In this document: positions 47,512 through 56,033 of the stretch, one piece after another | Layout: each line of letters starts with the position of its first letter | Position numbering within the stretch: position 1 is the first letter of the stretch | Assembly: GCF_003316765.1 (NCBI RefSeq) | Contig: NZ_NIJF01000013.1 | Coordinates: 50,782-114,781, forward strand | DNA: 64,000 nucleotides | Direction: 5' to 3' | Source of the DNA: Bacillus sp. P14.5 | GTDB lineage: Bacteria > Bacillota > Bacilli > Bacillales > Bacillaceae_B | Position numbers and translations under genes: made by a program | The notes under the pieces: model-generated | What the model was told of the DNA's origin: nothing | What the model saw: only the letters and a program-made list of their open reading frames with translations | Databases searched by the model: none

Positions 47512-47728
47512 ATTCAGAGAGTCATTGATAATGAATCATTCCTTTCAAGTTTTTAAATACGTTTATAATGTTACTACCCCCGTAATTTAAAAACAAAACG
47601 CATATGAATCGATTACCAGTTTTTAACGGTGTTGTCAGCTGTTTTAAAAAACCTGAAACACCTCCACCTTATATTTTCACAATATTTCCACGATATACTT
47701 CCATTTTGAAATTTTATACTTTAATACT

Positions 47729-47767
47729 TTAAAGCGCGAAGAGGGACTGTCCCTCTTCGCGCTTTAA
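47729..47767. repeat. GGGACTGTCCC palindrome, copy 3
   Basis: TTAAAGCGCGAAGA, GGGACTGTCCC and TCTTCGCGCTTTAA form a 39-base palindrome, perfect apart from the centre, downstream of yurZ, where it may act as a terminator. Confidence 0.9.
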
Positions 47768-47813
47768 CGCGTTAATGTTTAGCTGACAAAGTAATCCTGT
47801 AAGCTAGTGGGTC

Positions 47814-48179
47814 TTATTGTTTTAATTGGTTCAGTTCTGTAATTGATTCCTGTACAAGTGTGACTGCCTGGCTCATGGCTGCTCCTCCGCCGAATGCAGC
47901 GGTTACCCCGACAGCTTCAAGAATTTCCTCTTCTGAACACCCTTGGTCGATGCAGCCTTTGGTGTGGTAGATGATGCAATACTCATCCTGTGAATACAAG
48001 CTTATTCCCAGTGCAATCAGCTGTTTATCTTTTTTAGAGAGAACTCCTTCTTTGAAGCATTGTTCTGTGAACGCATTATAATGGTGAGCCAACTCCGGCA
48101 TTTTTTGAGTAAATACACCTAATCCCTGCTTATAATGATGCAGTGCAGCTTCCGTAGAATTTCTGAAATCCATTTCCAT
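47814..48179 (-). CDS. yurZ: carboxymuconolactone decarboxylase/AhpD-like protein YurZ
   Basis: A 121-residue all-helical protein of the CMD/AhpD family with [41 protein letters not shown]. The C-x3-H pair (CIIYH) is the family site; AhpD members use a CxxC plus His to reduce peroxiredoxins, which this one lacks. It is likely a redox or decarboxylase-like small enzyme of unknown substrate. ATG at 48179 behind GGAG is preferred to the longer frame. In B. subtilis yurZ lies between sufC and metQ, as here. Confidence 0.88.
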   Translation of the reverse strand: MEMDFRNSTEAALHHYKQGLGVFTQKMPELAHHYNAFTEQCFKEGVLSKKDKQLIALGISLYSQDEYCIIYHTKGCIDQGCSEEEILEAVGVTAAFGGGAAMSQAVTLVQESITELNQLKQ

Positions 48180-48256
48180 TTGCTCAACTCTCCATTCTGT
48201 TATTGAATCCAATCCAATTCAAAGATAGTATGAGCAAAAGGACGGAGGTTTATGAA

Positions 48257-48294
48257 CAAAAAAGCAATCCCTTCTGAACGAAAGGACTGCTTCT
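48257..48294 (-). terminator. terminator of metNPQ
   Basis: AAAGAAGCAGTCCTTT, short loop, GAAGGGATTGCTTTTTTG on the minus strand. Confidence 0.85.
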
Positions 48295-48300
48295 TTATTA

Positions 48301-49137
48301 TTATTCTTGGACTGGAACGACTGCCCCGTCCCACTCTTCTAAAATGTAATCTTGGATTTCCTCAGAACGAAGGACCTCTACAAGAGCCTGGATTGCTTCA
48401 TTATCTTCATCACCCTTGTTTACAGCAATCACGTTAACATATGGTGATTCTTTATCTTCAATCGCAATGGAATCTTCAAGCGGCTTCAACCCTGAATCAA
48501 TGGCATAGTTCGAGTTGATTACTACTGCATCCCCTTCTTCACTTTCATATAACTGTGGAAGCAGCGCAGCTTCATACTCGTAATCGAATTCAAAATTTTT
48601 CGGATTTTCCGCAATATCTTCTAGTGTTGCAGCTGTCTTTTCGACACCTTCTTTAATAGTAATCAGGCCCTTTTCCTCCAATAGAGTAAGAATACGGCCG
48701 TGGTCGGCTACTGAATTACTCATGAGGATCGTTGCACCTTCCGGAAGATCTTCTAATGAATCATATTTTTTAGAATATACTCCGATTGGTTCAATATGAA
48801 TTCCGCCGGCATTAACAAAATCAAATCCATGATCTGCAATTTGAGACTCCAGGTAAGGAATGTGCTGGAAATAGTTAGCATCAATATCACCGCTGTCCAG
48901 GTCTTCATTTGGAAGAACATAATCCTGGTAAGTATCAACGTTCAGTTCTATACCTTCTTCTTCAAGAATCGGTTTTGCTTTTTCCAGGATTTCTGCATGG
49001 GGAATGTTAGAAGCTCCCACAGTGATTTCTTTCAATTCTTCCCCGCTGCTTCCTTGGCTTCCTTCATCTGCTGTGCCGCAAGCAGCCAATGCGAAGATAC
49101 TAGCTGCTGTAAATAAACCTGCAATTGTTTTTTTCAT
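48301..49137 (-). CDS. metQ: methionine-binding lipoprotein MetQ
   Basis: 278 residues; the signal ends in the lipobox FALAAC with lipid-modified C20. The mature protein is an NLPA-family binding protein (EITVGASNIPHAEILEKAKPILEEEGI, then NIFP-like FQHIPYLESQIADHG, and AVVINSNYAIDSGL). It captures D- or L-methionine outside the membrane and delivers it to MetP/MetN. It is the last gene of metN-metP-metQ under the SAM riboswitch. Confidence 0.96.
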   Translation of the reverse strand: MKKTIAGLFTAASIFALAACGTADEGSQGSSGEELKEITVGASNIPHAEILEKAKPILEEEGIELNVDTYQDYVLPNEDLDSGDIDANYFQHIPYLESQIADHGFDFVNAGGIHIEPIGVYSKKYDSLEDLPEGATILMSNSVADHGRILTLLEEKGLITIKEGVEKTAATLEDIAENPKNFEFDYEYEAALLPQLYESEEGDAVVINSNYAIDSGLKPLEDSIAIEDKESPYVNVIAVNKGDEDNEAIQALVEVLRSEEIQDYILEEWDGAVVPVQE

Positions 49138-49163
49138 TGTTAGTCCTCTTTTCTATGAAATAT

Positions 49164-49832
49164 TTATCTTTTGTCCGTTGTTTTTGTTAAAATATCCCCG
49201 ATAATCTGAATGATAAAGACGATGATCAAGATTACTATCGTGGCTGCTAATGTCACATCGTCCCTGCCGCGCTGGAATCCATCCAAGTAGGCAAGATTCC
49301 CAAGACCGCCAGCCCCAATGACCCCTGCCATTGCTGTAAAACCAATCAGGGCGATCGCTGTTACTGTTATCCCTGAGATTAATGCGGGCATTGACTCGGG
49401 AAGCAAAACCTTCCAAATAATAGTGGAAGTCTTAGCTCCCATCGATTTAGCCGCTTCTATGACCCCTTTGTTGACTTCCCTCAGAGCAATCTCTACCATT
49501 CTTGCATAGAACGGTGCTGCTCCAATTATAAGAGCCGGCAGTGCGGCATTTGCTCCACGGATCGTTCCCAACAGTAATTTGGTAACCGGAATCAACAGCA
49601 CAATCAAAATGATGAACGGGATCGACCGAAAGATATTGACCACCGCGCTGGTCACCGCGTAAACTGCACGATTTTCCCAGATATTGTTTGGTGAAGTTAA
49701 AAATAATAACAATCCAAGGATGATACCAAGAACAAGCGTTATAGCCACAGACATCCCGGTCATATAGAGTGTTTCAACCGTGGCTTCCCACATTTTTTCC
49801 CAATCAACGTTCGGAAAGAGAGTTTCAACCAT
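49164..49832 (-). CDS. metP: methionine ABC permease MetP
   Basis: A 222-residue permease with five or six helices and the ABC contact motif APFYARMVEIALREVNKGVIEAAKSMGA (EAA loop). It forms the channel of the methionine importer with two MetN subunits. The start overlaps the 3' end of metN by 8 bases, so translation is coupled. Confidence 0.96.
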   Translation of the reverse strand: MVETLFPNVDWEKMWEATVETLYMTGMSVAITLVLGIILGLLLFLTSPNNIWENRAVYAVTSAVVNIFRSIPFIILIVLLIPVTKLLLGTIRGANAALPALIIGAAPFYARMVEIALREVNKGVIEAAKSMGAKTSTIIWKVLLPESMPALISGITVTAIALIGFTAMAGVIGAGGLGNLAYLDGFQRGRDDVTLAATIVILIIVFIIQIIGDILTKTTDKR

Positions 49833-50844
49833 GATTCATCACCTCAATCCCAACTGTTTGCTTCTTCAAATACTCAACAGCCTCTTCTTCTTCAGTACCG
49901 GTCAATTGAATGAACAGGGTTCCATATGAGCCTCCCTGGGTTTGGGAAATGCTTCCCTGAAGAATGTTGGCGTTAATATCAAAATTCTTGATCAAACTTG
50001 TAATGAGAGGCTGCTCTGTCTGTTCACCGACGAAAGTAAGCTTGACAATCTTTCCATCAGGATAATGAGAAACAAGGTTCTCAATTGCACCCTTTGTATT
50101 TCCTGTTTCTGAAATCTCGCTCACAAAACGATGAGTGATTTTCTGCTGCGGGTTTCTGAAGACCTCAAGAACCTCGCCTAATTCGACTACCTTTCCATCC
50201 TCCATAACCGCTACTCTATGGCAGATTTTCTGTATAACCTTCATCTCATGAGTGATTAAAACGATGGTCAGTCCCAAACGTTTATTGATATCCACCAGTA
50301 ATTCCAGGATAGAGTCCGTGGTCTCCGGGTCTAAAGCCGAAGTTGCTTCATCACACAACAAAACCTTGGGGTTGTTCGCGAGCGCACGTGCAATTCCGAC
50401 CCTTTGTTTCTGTCCACCGCTCAATTGAGAAGGATAGGAATCTTCCCTTCCTTTCAGTCCGACGAGTTCAATTAACTCCTCTACTCTCTTGTTGCGTTCT
50501 TCCTTTGGAACCTTTGTAATCTCCAGCGGAAAAGCAATATTTTCTCTTACAGTTCTCGACCACAAGAGGTTGAAATGCTGGAATATCATTGAAATTTCAT
50601 GACGGGCGCTTCTCAATCTTCCACCCTTCACCTGGGAAACGACATGGCCATTCACATCGATGGTCCCTTCACTGGGGATTTCCAATCCGTTCAGCATGCG
50701 GATCAGCGTGCTCTTTCCCGCTCCGCTATAGCCTATCACCCCAAAAATTTCGCCATCATCTATAGTCAAATTCACATTATCTACAGCTGATATGGTTCCT
50801 TTTTTGCTTTTGAATATTTTACTGACATTTGAAATGCTTATCAT
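49825..50844 (-). CDS. metN: methionine ABC ATPase MetN
   Basis: 339 residues: ABC ATPase domain with Walker A GYSGAGKST (38-46), signature LSGGQKQR and Walker B VLLCDEATSALD, then a C-terminal NIL domain (from about residue 265) that binds methionine and inhibits transport when cell levels are high. First gene of the operon; the transcript begins with a SAM riboswitch. Start at ATG behind GAGGTGAGG. Confidence 0.97.
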   Translation of the reverse strand: MISISNVSKIFKSKKGTISAVDNVNLTIDDGEIFGVIGYSGAGKSTLIRMLNGLEIPSEGTIDVNGHVVSQVKGGRLRSARHEISMIFQHFNLLWSRTVRENIAFPLEITKVPKEERNKRVEELIELVGLKGREDSYPSQLSGGQKQRVGIARALANNPKVLLCDEATSALDPETTDSILELLVDINKRLGLTIVLITHEMKVIQKICHRVAVMEDGKVVELGEVLEVFRNPQQKITHRFVSEISETGNTKGAIENLVSHYPDGKIVKLTFVGEQTEQPLITSLIKNFDINANILQGSISQTQGGSYGTLFIQLTGTEEEEAVEYLKKQTVGIEVMNHG

Positions 50845-50963
50845 TTACCTCACCTCTCCCTCACTAAACCCATAAGTATAGTAGGTTTTAGCTCCGCTGC
50901 AATTACAATGCTGTTATATTATTTACCTCAGGAATAATCCTAAACATTTTCATCGAATAAATG

Positions 50964-50998
50964 CAAAATGCCTTCCCGCAATGAGCAGAAAGGCATGA
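50964..50998 (-). terminator. attenuator terminator of the SAM riboswitch
   Basis: ATGCCTTTCTGC and GCGGGAAGGCAT pair, followed by TTTTGCATTT, between aptamer and metN. Confidence 0.9.
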
Positions 50999-51014
50999 AA
51001 ATTCATCATTCACC

Positions 51015-51127
51015 TTTCCCTCATCTTCCAAAGCACAACAGCTTTGTGTGAATTGGCACCATTTCAACAATGTTGACGGTTGCCGGGCTTCGCAGGGCAC
51101 ATCCCTCCACCTCTCTCGATAAGAGCA
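51015..51127 (-). ncRNA. SAM riboswitch (S-box)
   Basis: On the minus strand the conserved S-box blocks appear in order: CTTATCGAGAGAGGTGGAGG, GATGTGCCCTGCGAAGCCCG, GCAACC, AATGGTGCCAATTC and GGAAGATGAG. It is followed by a terminator and the metNPQ operon, so S-adenosylmethionine should switch off methionine uptake. Agreement with the family consensus is very close. Confidence 0.95.
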
Positions 51128-51429
51128 AGAAAATCGCTTTATTCAATTAATCCTTTAGAGGACAAAAGTATTCTTTACTTATGAATGGATTTTATCATTG
51201 CTTTTTGAAAGCTGTCAACAGTTATTTGAAATTCTTTTGTATCCCATAATGGATTCTATCTTTTAGGTAGTTCATTTATATTATAGTCACTCTATAAAGA
51301 GTGCTTGATTTCCTCTTCAGGCAGACTGCTCCGCTGTTTAAAAAGTGAAACCCTCCCTGACAAGCAAAGGTTCGGGGCTTGTTAAGAAATTTCAAGAAAA
51401 AATGTAAGTTTTTGAAATGCTCCAAACGT

Positions 51430-51783
51430 TCAAATGACCACCGGTTCGGCATCTTGGACTCTGCATAATGTCAGAATAGACTCTACAAACAGAAGCCCTC
51501 TATAAGTACCCCTCACATCTATCTCCTGTCTGCGGGAAAGGACTGACAGCTTCTCTTTTCCAGTTAGCAGCTCTTGGATCCTGTCGGGGCTGCCGGTAAT
51601 CAAAAAATCAGGCTCATAATCCTCTGCTGCAACAATCGTAAGCTCCACTCGCCTGCCAAATGCAGCCAACTTTACCTCGTTCCCATTATCAAAAGCGACT
51701 ATAAAGGGACTTTCCGGCATCAATGCTTTTAAATGGTATCTACTCTTACACTCCTCAAGCATCCTCAAGACCTCTTTTTCCAA
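51430..51783 (-). CDS. yusD: SCP2-like small protein YusD
   Basis: A 117-residue protein with FIVAFDNGNEVKLAAFGRRVELTIVAAEDYEPDFLITGSPDRIQELLTG, which resembles a small SCP-2/sterol-carrier-like fold that binds a lipid or hydrophobic ligand. It corresponds by position (between metN and yusE) to B. subtilis YusD. Start is TTG at 51783 behind AAGGGG. Function unknown. Confidence 0.8.
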   Translation of the reverse strand: MEKEVLRMLEECKSRYHLKALMPESPFIVAFDNGNEVKLAAFGRRVELTIVAAEDYEPDFLITGSPDRIQELLTGKEKLSVLSRRQEIDVRGTYRGLLFVESILTLCRVQDAEPVVI

Positions 51784-51957
51784 TCGCTCATCCCCTTAAT
51801 ATGTATTTCTTGTATACTATTTCCACTTTTTAGTCAGGATTCCTCTTGTAATCCCTCGACAACTTCTGAAGGGGTATTGAATATTACTGTCGATTTCCAC
51901 TGAATATGTGTTTTTCTGAAAAATTTCCCGAGAAATATGTAAAATTACGTCCAAACC

Positions 51958-52010
51958 AAAAGCATAAGCGCCCTGTTCAGCCCCGACAGGCAAATTAGAA
52001 AAAAAGGCGT
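51958..52010. repeat. type 3 repeat element, left half
   Basis: AAAAGCATAAGCGCCCTGTT and AGCCCCGACAGGCAAATTAG match the first half of the element at 15232. The second half continues only at 52205, after an intervening type 2 element. Confidence 0.7.
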
Positions 52011-52204
52011 TGGCTATTTTAGCATTGATTGTTGCTTTCGGAAAAATCCCAAGAGCCGGATTCCCCCCCGGATACGAAGGGTTTCCTCTAAAAACGGAGG
52101 GTGTAGCTCTTTTCTTTCTTGCTTACCAGGATATTTCGGGGAAATAACGGCATAAATTTCCGAATTACATATTAAATAGCAACAAAGTTTACGAAAAAGA
52201 GCCT
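52011..52204. mobile_element. MITE-like element, type 2 (copy 3), inserted in a type 3 element
   Basis: Left end TGGCTATTTTAGCATTGATTG, right end AATAGCAACAAAGTTTACG...AAAGAGCCT; core with CCCCCGGATACGAAGGGTTT and GTAGCTCTTTTCTTTCTTGC. It separates the two halves of a type 3 element, so it seems to have inserted there. Confidence 0.75.
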
Positions 52205-52244
52205 TATTCTTTGAGGGTTATTTGAACCCGAGGGGAGGGACGCC
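52205..52244. repeat. type 3 repeat element, right half
   Basis: TATTCTTTGAGGGTTATTTG and AACCCGAGGGG match the second half of the element at 15232. Confidence 0.65.
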
Positions 52245-52288
52245 GATAACATAGTTAGGTGTCAAGTTGATTTAAAATTTCCTATAAC

Positions 52289-52316
52289 AAAAAAACCGAC
52301 TCCTTAAATGGAATCA
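52289..52316 (-). terminator. terminator of yusF-yusE
   Basis: CTGATTCC, loop ATTTAA, GGAGTCGG and seven Ts on the minus strand, overlapping the last codons of yusE. Confidence 0.75.
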
Positions 52317-52630
52317 GCGCTTGTTAAATAATTTAATTGTTCATGCAAATATGGAACAGACTGAAAGGCATAAATCTTATTCACAAGGCTTCCTCTGCGG
52401 AAGAGCAGCATACAAGGAACACTTTCAACGGAATATTGGTCAGCGGCTTCAGGTATATAATTTAGATCAGCTTTAATAAAAGAGATTTGCGGAAACAACT
52501 TTTCTGTTACATCCACCATTTTTCCGGCCACCATACAAGTCCCGCATAGCGGAGTGTATAGGTAAAGGGCTGCAAACTTCTGTCCTTTTGTAATTTCTTC
52601 GATTTGTTCTACAGATATATTTTTCTTCAT
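52304..52630 (-). CDS. yusE: thioredoxin-like protein YusE
   Basis: A 108-residue thioredoxin-fold protein with active-site CGTC (C29, C32, in LYTPLCGTCMVAG) instead of CGPC, and the usual cis-Pro region VESVPCMLLFRRG, which carries an extra Cys next to the cis-Pro. It probably acts as a specialised thiol oxidoreductase. Start at ATG behind AGAGG, 9 bases after the yusF stop, so the two genes form an operon. Confidence 0.9.
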   Translation of the reverse strand: MKKNISVEQIEEITKGQKFAALYLYTPLCGTCMVAGKMVDVTEKLFPQISFIKADLNYIPEAADQYSVESVPCMLLFRRGSLVNKIYAFQSVPYLHEQLNYLTSADSI

Positions 52631-52639
52631 AAAATCCTC

Positions 52640-52996
52640 TTACGTCCTTCTCTCCAGGTATTCTGTATGCACATCAATGTCAGCCCCAATTAAAATGGAA
52701 GCAAGATGATATTCCGGAGCAGCTGCAACCTCTTTATACATGCGGTCAATGTATAAGTGCTCAGCCTCGGGAAACTCTCTCTTAAATAGCTTACGGAGCT
52801 TCTCGCCGCTCTCATCAGCGTCTACCAAGATGTATACATCACGAGTAAAAAGTTCATCCACCAGTTCATCAAGCTTGGTAATGCTGATGGTCCCGTTCGT
52901 ACAAATGATCTCGACAGGCTCTTTTACGATTTCTTTCACTTTCTTCCTGTCAGACGTCCCCTCAACGATAATAACTTTATCATCATAGATCTGCAT
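52640..52996 (-). CDS. yusF: small Toprim-domain protein YusF
   Basis: A 118-residue protein made of one Toprim domain like RNase M5 and primase: IIVEGTSDRKKVKEI with the catalytic Glu, and YILVDADESGEKLRKLFKREFP with the DxD pair. It may act on nucleic acid, alone or with a partner. ATG at 52996 behind AGGTG is preferred over the GTG upstream. It is cotranscribed with yusE. Confidence 0.9.
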   Translation of the reverse strand: MQIYDDKVIIVEGTSDRKKVKEIVKEPVEIICTNGTISITKLDELVDELFTRDVYILVDADESGEKLRKLFKREFPEAEHLYIDRMYKEVAAAPEYHLASILIGADIDVHTEYLERRT

Positions 52997-53185
52997 AGAA
53001 ATCACCTATCTCTTTTCGTCACTATTGGTTATTTTCTCTTGTAATAACAAAAATCAACATCACTAACTATGACCAGCTTCTTTAAGAAACACTGCTGCTC
53101 TAGATATGAAATACGCAGCAGGGGCGTCTCTCACTTCAATTAATCTTGTAAACAGCATGGCTTAAAGGATAACTCTTTTTTAAAG

Positions 53186-53407
53186 GATACTTTCGCAAAG
53201 ATAGTGGCTGTTTTAAAGGTATTGGATTTCCGCTCCAGGCGCGCGACTCTGCGGGGCGGGCGTTGAGCCTCCTCGGCTTCGCCTGCGGGGTCTCATCTGT
53301 CCCGCTGGTCCCGCAGGAGGTCGCACGCCTTCCGCTCCAATCCTTTAGCGTAAAGGGAGAGGAGGATAAACACGCATTCTAAGGCAACAATTCTTAGAAA
53401 AGAGCCT
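53186..53407. repeat. composite MITE-like element (222 bp)
   Basis: Same order as the copy at 36953: a TTTCGCAAAGATAGTGGCTG end, the GC-rich core from 53219 (GGATTTCCGCTCCAGGCGCG) to 53342 (CGCTCCAATCC), an AAAGGGAGAGGAGGATAAA linker and an AGGCAACAATTCTTAG...AAGAGCC end. No coding capacity. The rest of the gap 52997-53589 is AT-rich and shows no gene. Confidence 0.85.
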
Positions 53408-53563
53408 TTTTATAACAGCTTATTTAAAGGGAAATACAAAACTCCTTTATGGCATGAGTAAGTTTAAGCAAATGTTATTCTCACTATTATTTTCCCGCTT
53501 TTTAACATTGATTGCAAAGAAAAACTCTTCGCTTCTTACACTTTTAGTAAAAGAATATAAAGA

Positions 53564-53592
53564 AAAAGAGTAGACGCATCTACCCTTTTTCA
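53564..53592 (-). terminator. terminator of yusG
   Basis: AAAAAGGGTAGA, loop, TCTACTCTTTTTC around the yusG stop. Confidence 0.8.
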
Positions 53593-53829
53593 GCACCATC
53601 CGCCTTCATCACAGTCCGTATAACGCGGTTCAGACTCATCCGGCGCCATATAATTCTGGATGATCTTGCTGCCGAAGGTTTCAAAGTTTGGTTCTAACTG
53701 TAGATTTTCAGCTGAATTGGAAATATCCATTTTCCCTACAAGCTGTTCATCAAGAAATAAATGCAGCTGTCCTTCAACCAATTTTCCTGTAACACGCTGT
53801 GTGACATCGAGCTTTTTGGGTTTCAACAT
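53590..53829 (-). CDS. yusG: YusG family protein (DUF2553)
   Basis: A 79-residue protein KLDVTQRVTGKLVEGQLHLFLDEQLVGKMDIS..., beta-rich at the start and with a Cys-containing tail (CDEGGWC). It corresponds to B. subtilis YusG between yusF and gcvH; no function is known. Start at ATG behind AAGGGGG. Confidence 0.85.
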   Translation of the reverse strand: MLKPKKLDVTQRVTGKLVEGQLHLFLDEQLVGKMDISNSAENLQLEPNFETFGSKIIQNYMAPDESEPRYTDCDEGGWC

Positions 53830-53882
53830 GAACTAATCCCCCTTTTTAAGGTTTGTTTATTAGCCTGCCCAAAAAGCAAAAC

Positions 53883-53912
53883 AAAACCCTCCGGAACAGC
53901 TGGAGGGTTTTG
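53883..53912 (-). terminator. terminator of gcvH
   Basis: CAAAACCCTCC, loop, GGAGGGTTTTG on the minus strand. Confidence 0.9.
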
Positions 53913-53921
53913 TAAATAGTA

Positions 53922-54305
53922 TTAGTCTTCTTTGATCATTTCTTCATACTGCTCAGCCGTCATAAGGTTGTCCACTTGAGAAGCATCTGAAGGTTCGATG
54001 ATGACCATCCATGCTTTTTCGTATGGCGACTCATTAACAAACTCAGGGCTGTCATCAAGGTCTTCATTAACCTCAACAACCTTTCCGCTTACAGGTGCAT
54101 ATAATTCAGAAACGGTTTTAACAGACTCTACGCTTCCGAATGGCTCGTTAGCTGTAATTTCGTCTCCAACTTCAGGAAGTTCAACGAAAACGATATCCCC
54201 TAATTCTGATTGCGCGAAATGCGTGATTCCAATTCTTGCATTTTCCCCTTCAACTTTAACCCACTCATGTTCTTCTGAATAACGAAGTTCTTTTGGTGTG
54301 CTCAT
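53922..54305 (-). CDS. gcvH: glycine cleavage system H protein / lipoate relay
   Basis: A 127-residue lipoyl carrier with attachment Lys63 in [15 protein letters not shown]. It shuttles the aminomethyl group in glycine cleavage and, in Bacillus, is the obligate relay from which lipoate is moved to 2-oxoacid dehydrogenases. The lipoyl synthase gene lipA is also in this window. Start at ATG behind GGAGGG. Confidence 0.97.
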   Translation of the reverse strand: MSTPKELRYSEEHEWVKVEGENARIGITHFAQSELGDIVFVELPEVGDEITANEPFGSVESVKTVSELYAPVSGKVVEVNEDLDDSPEFVNESPYEKAWMVIIEPSDASQVDNLMTAEQYEEMIKED

Positions 54306-54384
54306 GTCCTATCCCTCCATTGCTATATTCACATCAATATTGACATATTTACTACAATAAAAGCAAGAAAACCTTGCCAAAATT

Positions 54385-54741
54385 TTATTGCCACGCACTC
54401 TCGTATGCTTCTTCCTTGAAGCCGACTGTAACAGTCGATCCTTCTGCAGCTATCGGGCGCTTTATCAGCATCCCGTCACTAGCAAGAATCTCAAGCAATT
54501 CCTCTTCTGAAGAATTATTAACCTTGTCTTTCAAGCCAAGTTCGCGGTACTTCTTTCCGCTCGTATTAAAGAACTTTTTTAAAGGCAGCCCGCTTTTTTC
54601 GTAAAGCTCCTTGAGTTCCTCCTTAGTGGGAGGATTCTCAACAATATGTATTTCATTAAATTCCTTGCCGTTTTCCTCAAGCCATTGTTTGGCTTTACGG
54701 CATGTGCCGCATTTGGGATATGAATAAAATTGGATTGTCAT
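54385..54741 (-). CDS. yusI: ArsC/Spx-family reductase YusI
   Basis: A 118-residue ArsC/Spx-like protein with the redox CGTC (C11, C14) in SYPKCGTCRKAKQWLEENG, then NPPTKEELKELYEKSGLP and LIKRPI. The family includes arsenate reductases and regulators such as Spx; the length and lack of an RNA-polymerase contact region suggest a glutaredoxin-like reductase. Start at ATG behind AAGGGTGG. Same place as yusI in B. subtilis. Confidence 0.88.
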   Translation of the reverse strand: MTIQFYSYPKCGTCRKAKQWLEENGKEFNEIHIVENPPTKEELKELYEKSGLPLKKFFNTSGKKYRELGLKDKVNNSSEEELLEILASDGMLIKRPIAAEGSTVTVGFKEEAYESAWQ

Positions 54742-54808
54742 TTTCTCACCACCCTTCCCCAGAGGTTTACCACTTCAACTACTAACTAATTCGACAAAAT
54801 CCCTTAAT

Positions 54809-54833
54809 GTCCTGCAAGCCTTTCTGCAGGACA
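54809..54833 (-). terminator. terminator of the SDR-arsR operon
   Basis: GTCCTGCA, loop, TGCAGGAC on the minus strand after the regulator; the T tract is weak. Confidence 0.7.
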
Positions 54834-54857
54834 CTAAGAAGTTTTGATGAGCCCTAA

Positions 54858-55160
54858 TCAGATGCACGTGTTTTCGACAGTATCAATCAATTCTTTTAAT
54901 TCATCAACAGCTTGGTCAAGCGCAAGTGAATAGAATCTTTGAGTGCCTTTTTGATCGATTGTGACCAGGTGCTGATCTCTTAAGATTTTCAAATGATGAG
55001 AAACCGCCGGCCTGGACAAAGTAAGATTTTCAGTTATTTCATTAACTGTCAAAGGCTCTTTCTCCGCCAGCAGGAGGATGATGTCCTGCCTATAGGGATC
55101 ACTCAACGCTTGAAATAAGGGTATACATTTACGGAATGTATCCATTGCTTTTTGACCCAC
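54858..55160 (-). CDS. ArsR/SmtB-family repressor
   Basis: A 100-residue winged-helix regulator: FQALSDPYRQDIILLLAEKEPLTVNEITENLTLSRPAVSHHLKILRDQHLVTIDQKGTQRFYSL. The recognition helix is LSRPAVSHHLKIL. The metal-binding ELCVCDL site of ArsR/SmtB is absent (LTVNEI here), so it probably senses something other than arsenite or zinc. The last Cys (NTCI) could be a redox sensor. It lies 39 bases after the SDR gene in the same direction and is the likely ligand of the palindrome at 55996. Start GTG at 55160 or ATG at 55145. Confidence 0.88.
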   Translation of the reverse strand: MGQKAMDTFRKCIPLFQALSDPYRQDIILLLAEKEPLTVNEITENLTLSRPAVSHHLKILRDQHLVTIDQKGTQRFYSLALDQAVDELKELIDTVENTCI

Positions 55161-55199
55161 TTTAGCGTTCCCTTCCCTCTTTTACCATCTTACCTCACA

Positions 55200-55982
55200 T
55201 TATATACGTTCTTGCACCTTCCGGACAACGGAAGTGACCATCTTTCTTGGCATAAAGCGAATCGAACCCGCGAGTAATTTATTCTTACGGCCAGGAATGA
55301 TTACTGTCTTATTAGTCTCTAAAAGAGACTTTACGGCCTCCTCCACTACCACATCAGCCTTCATGACACCGCTTTGAAACAGTTTGGACTGTCCGAGTTC
55401 AGCTGTAGTGCTGAAGCCCGTTTCAGTTGCTCCTGGGCACAATGCAGCCACTTCTACCCCTCTGTCCTGCCACTCGTTTGCCAATGCCTCTGATAAGGAC
55501 AGTACATAGGCTTTGGTCGCATAATAGACAGCCATCAAAGGCCCGGGCTGAAACGCTGCAGTGGAAGCTACATTCAGTATCTTGCCCTCTCCTCTTACGA
55601 CCATCTCTCTCCCGAAATATTTTGAGAGCTCAGTCAAAGCTGTAATATTTACTTGAATCATATCGAGCTCCGTCTGCAAGTTTGTTCCTTCGAACTCACC
55701 AAACAATCCGAACCCTGCATTATTGATTAAGATGTCTACCTGCTCATCAATTGTTTCTGTATAATTGAACAACTGCTTCGCTGCCCCCTGCTGTGATAAG
55801 TCAAGCGCAAGGACATAGGCTTTTATCCCATACCTGGCTTCCATATCCTTTGCCAGATCTTTTAACTTCTGCTCACTTCTGGCAGTAAGTACAAGATTAT
55901 ACCCCCGTGTCGCGAGCTGTTTTGCAAACTCCACTCCAAGTCCGCTGGATGCTCCTGTAATGACGGCTGTTTTGTTTTTCAT
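55200..55982 (-). CDS. short-chain dehydrogenase/reductase
   Basis: A 260-residue classical SDR: NAD(P) loop TAVITGASSGLGVEFAKQLA, NNAGFG, catalytic Ser in LNVASTAAF and Tyr-x3-Lys in YYATKAYVLS. It probably oxidises or reduces a lipid-like or carbonyl substrate; many DltE/YkvO-like members have unknown substrates. GGAGG precedes ATG at 55982. The operator palindrome 14 bases upstream and the ArsR gene downstream suggest that it is induced by a specific signal, so its substrate may be a stress product. Confidence 0.9.
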   Translation of the reverse strand: MKNKTAVITGASSGLGVEFAKQLATRGYNLVLTARSEQKLKDLAKDMEARYGIKAYVLALDLSQQGAAKQLFNYTETIDEQVDILINNAGFGLFGEFEGTNLQTELDMIQVNITALTELSKYFGREMVVRGEGKILNVASTAAFQPGPLMAVYYATKAYVLSLSEALANEWQDRGVEVAALCPGATETGFSTTAELGQSKLFQSGVMKADVVVEEAVKSLLETNKTVIIPGRKNKLLAGSIRFMPRKMVTSVVRKVQERI

Positions 55983-55995
55983 ATTATCGACCTCC

Positions 55996-56033
55996 AATTA
56001 TTATATGTTTAAACGTTTAAACATATAATAATT
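55996..56033. promoter_or_regulatory. 38-bp perfect palindrome, probable operator of the SDR-arsR operon
   Basis: The left half AATTATTATATGTTTAAAC (55996-56014) is followed directly by its exact reverse complement (56015-56033). It lies just upstream of the SDR ribosome site. Such dyads with ATAT-type arms are common ArsR-family operators, and the regulator is in the same operon. Confidence 0.85.

Noticed and set aside
47603..47730. 42-codon plus-strand frame downstream of yurZ
   Set aside because: No ribosome site, ends inside the palindrome and has no recognisable pattern.
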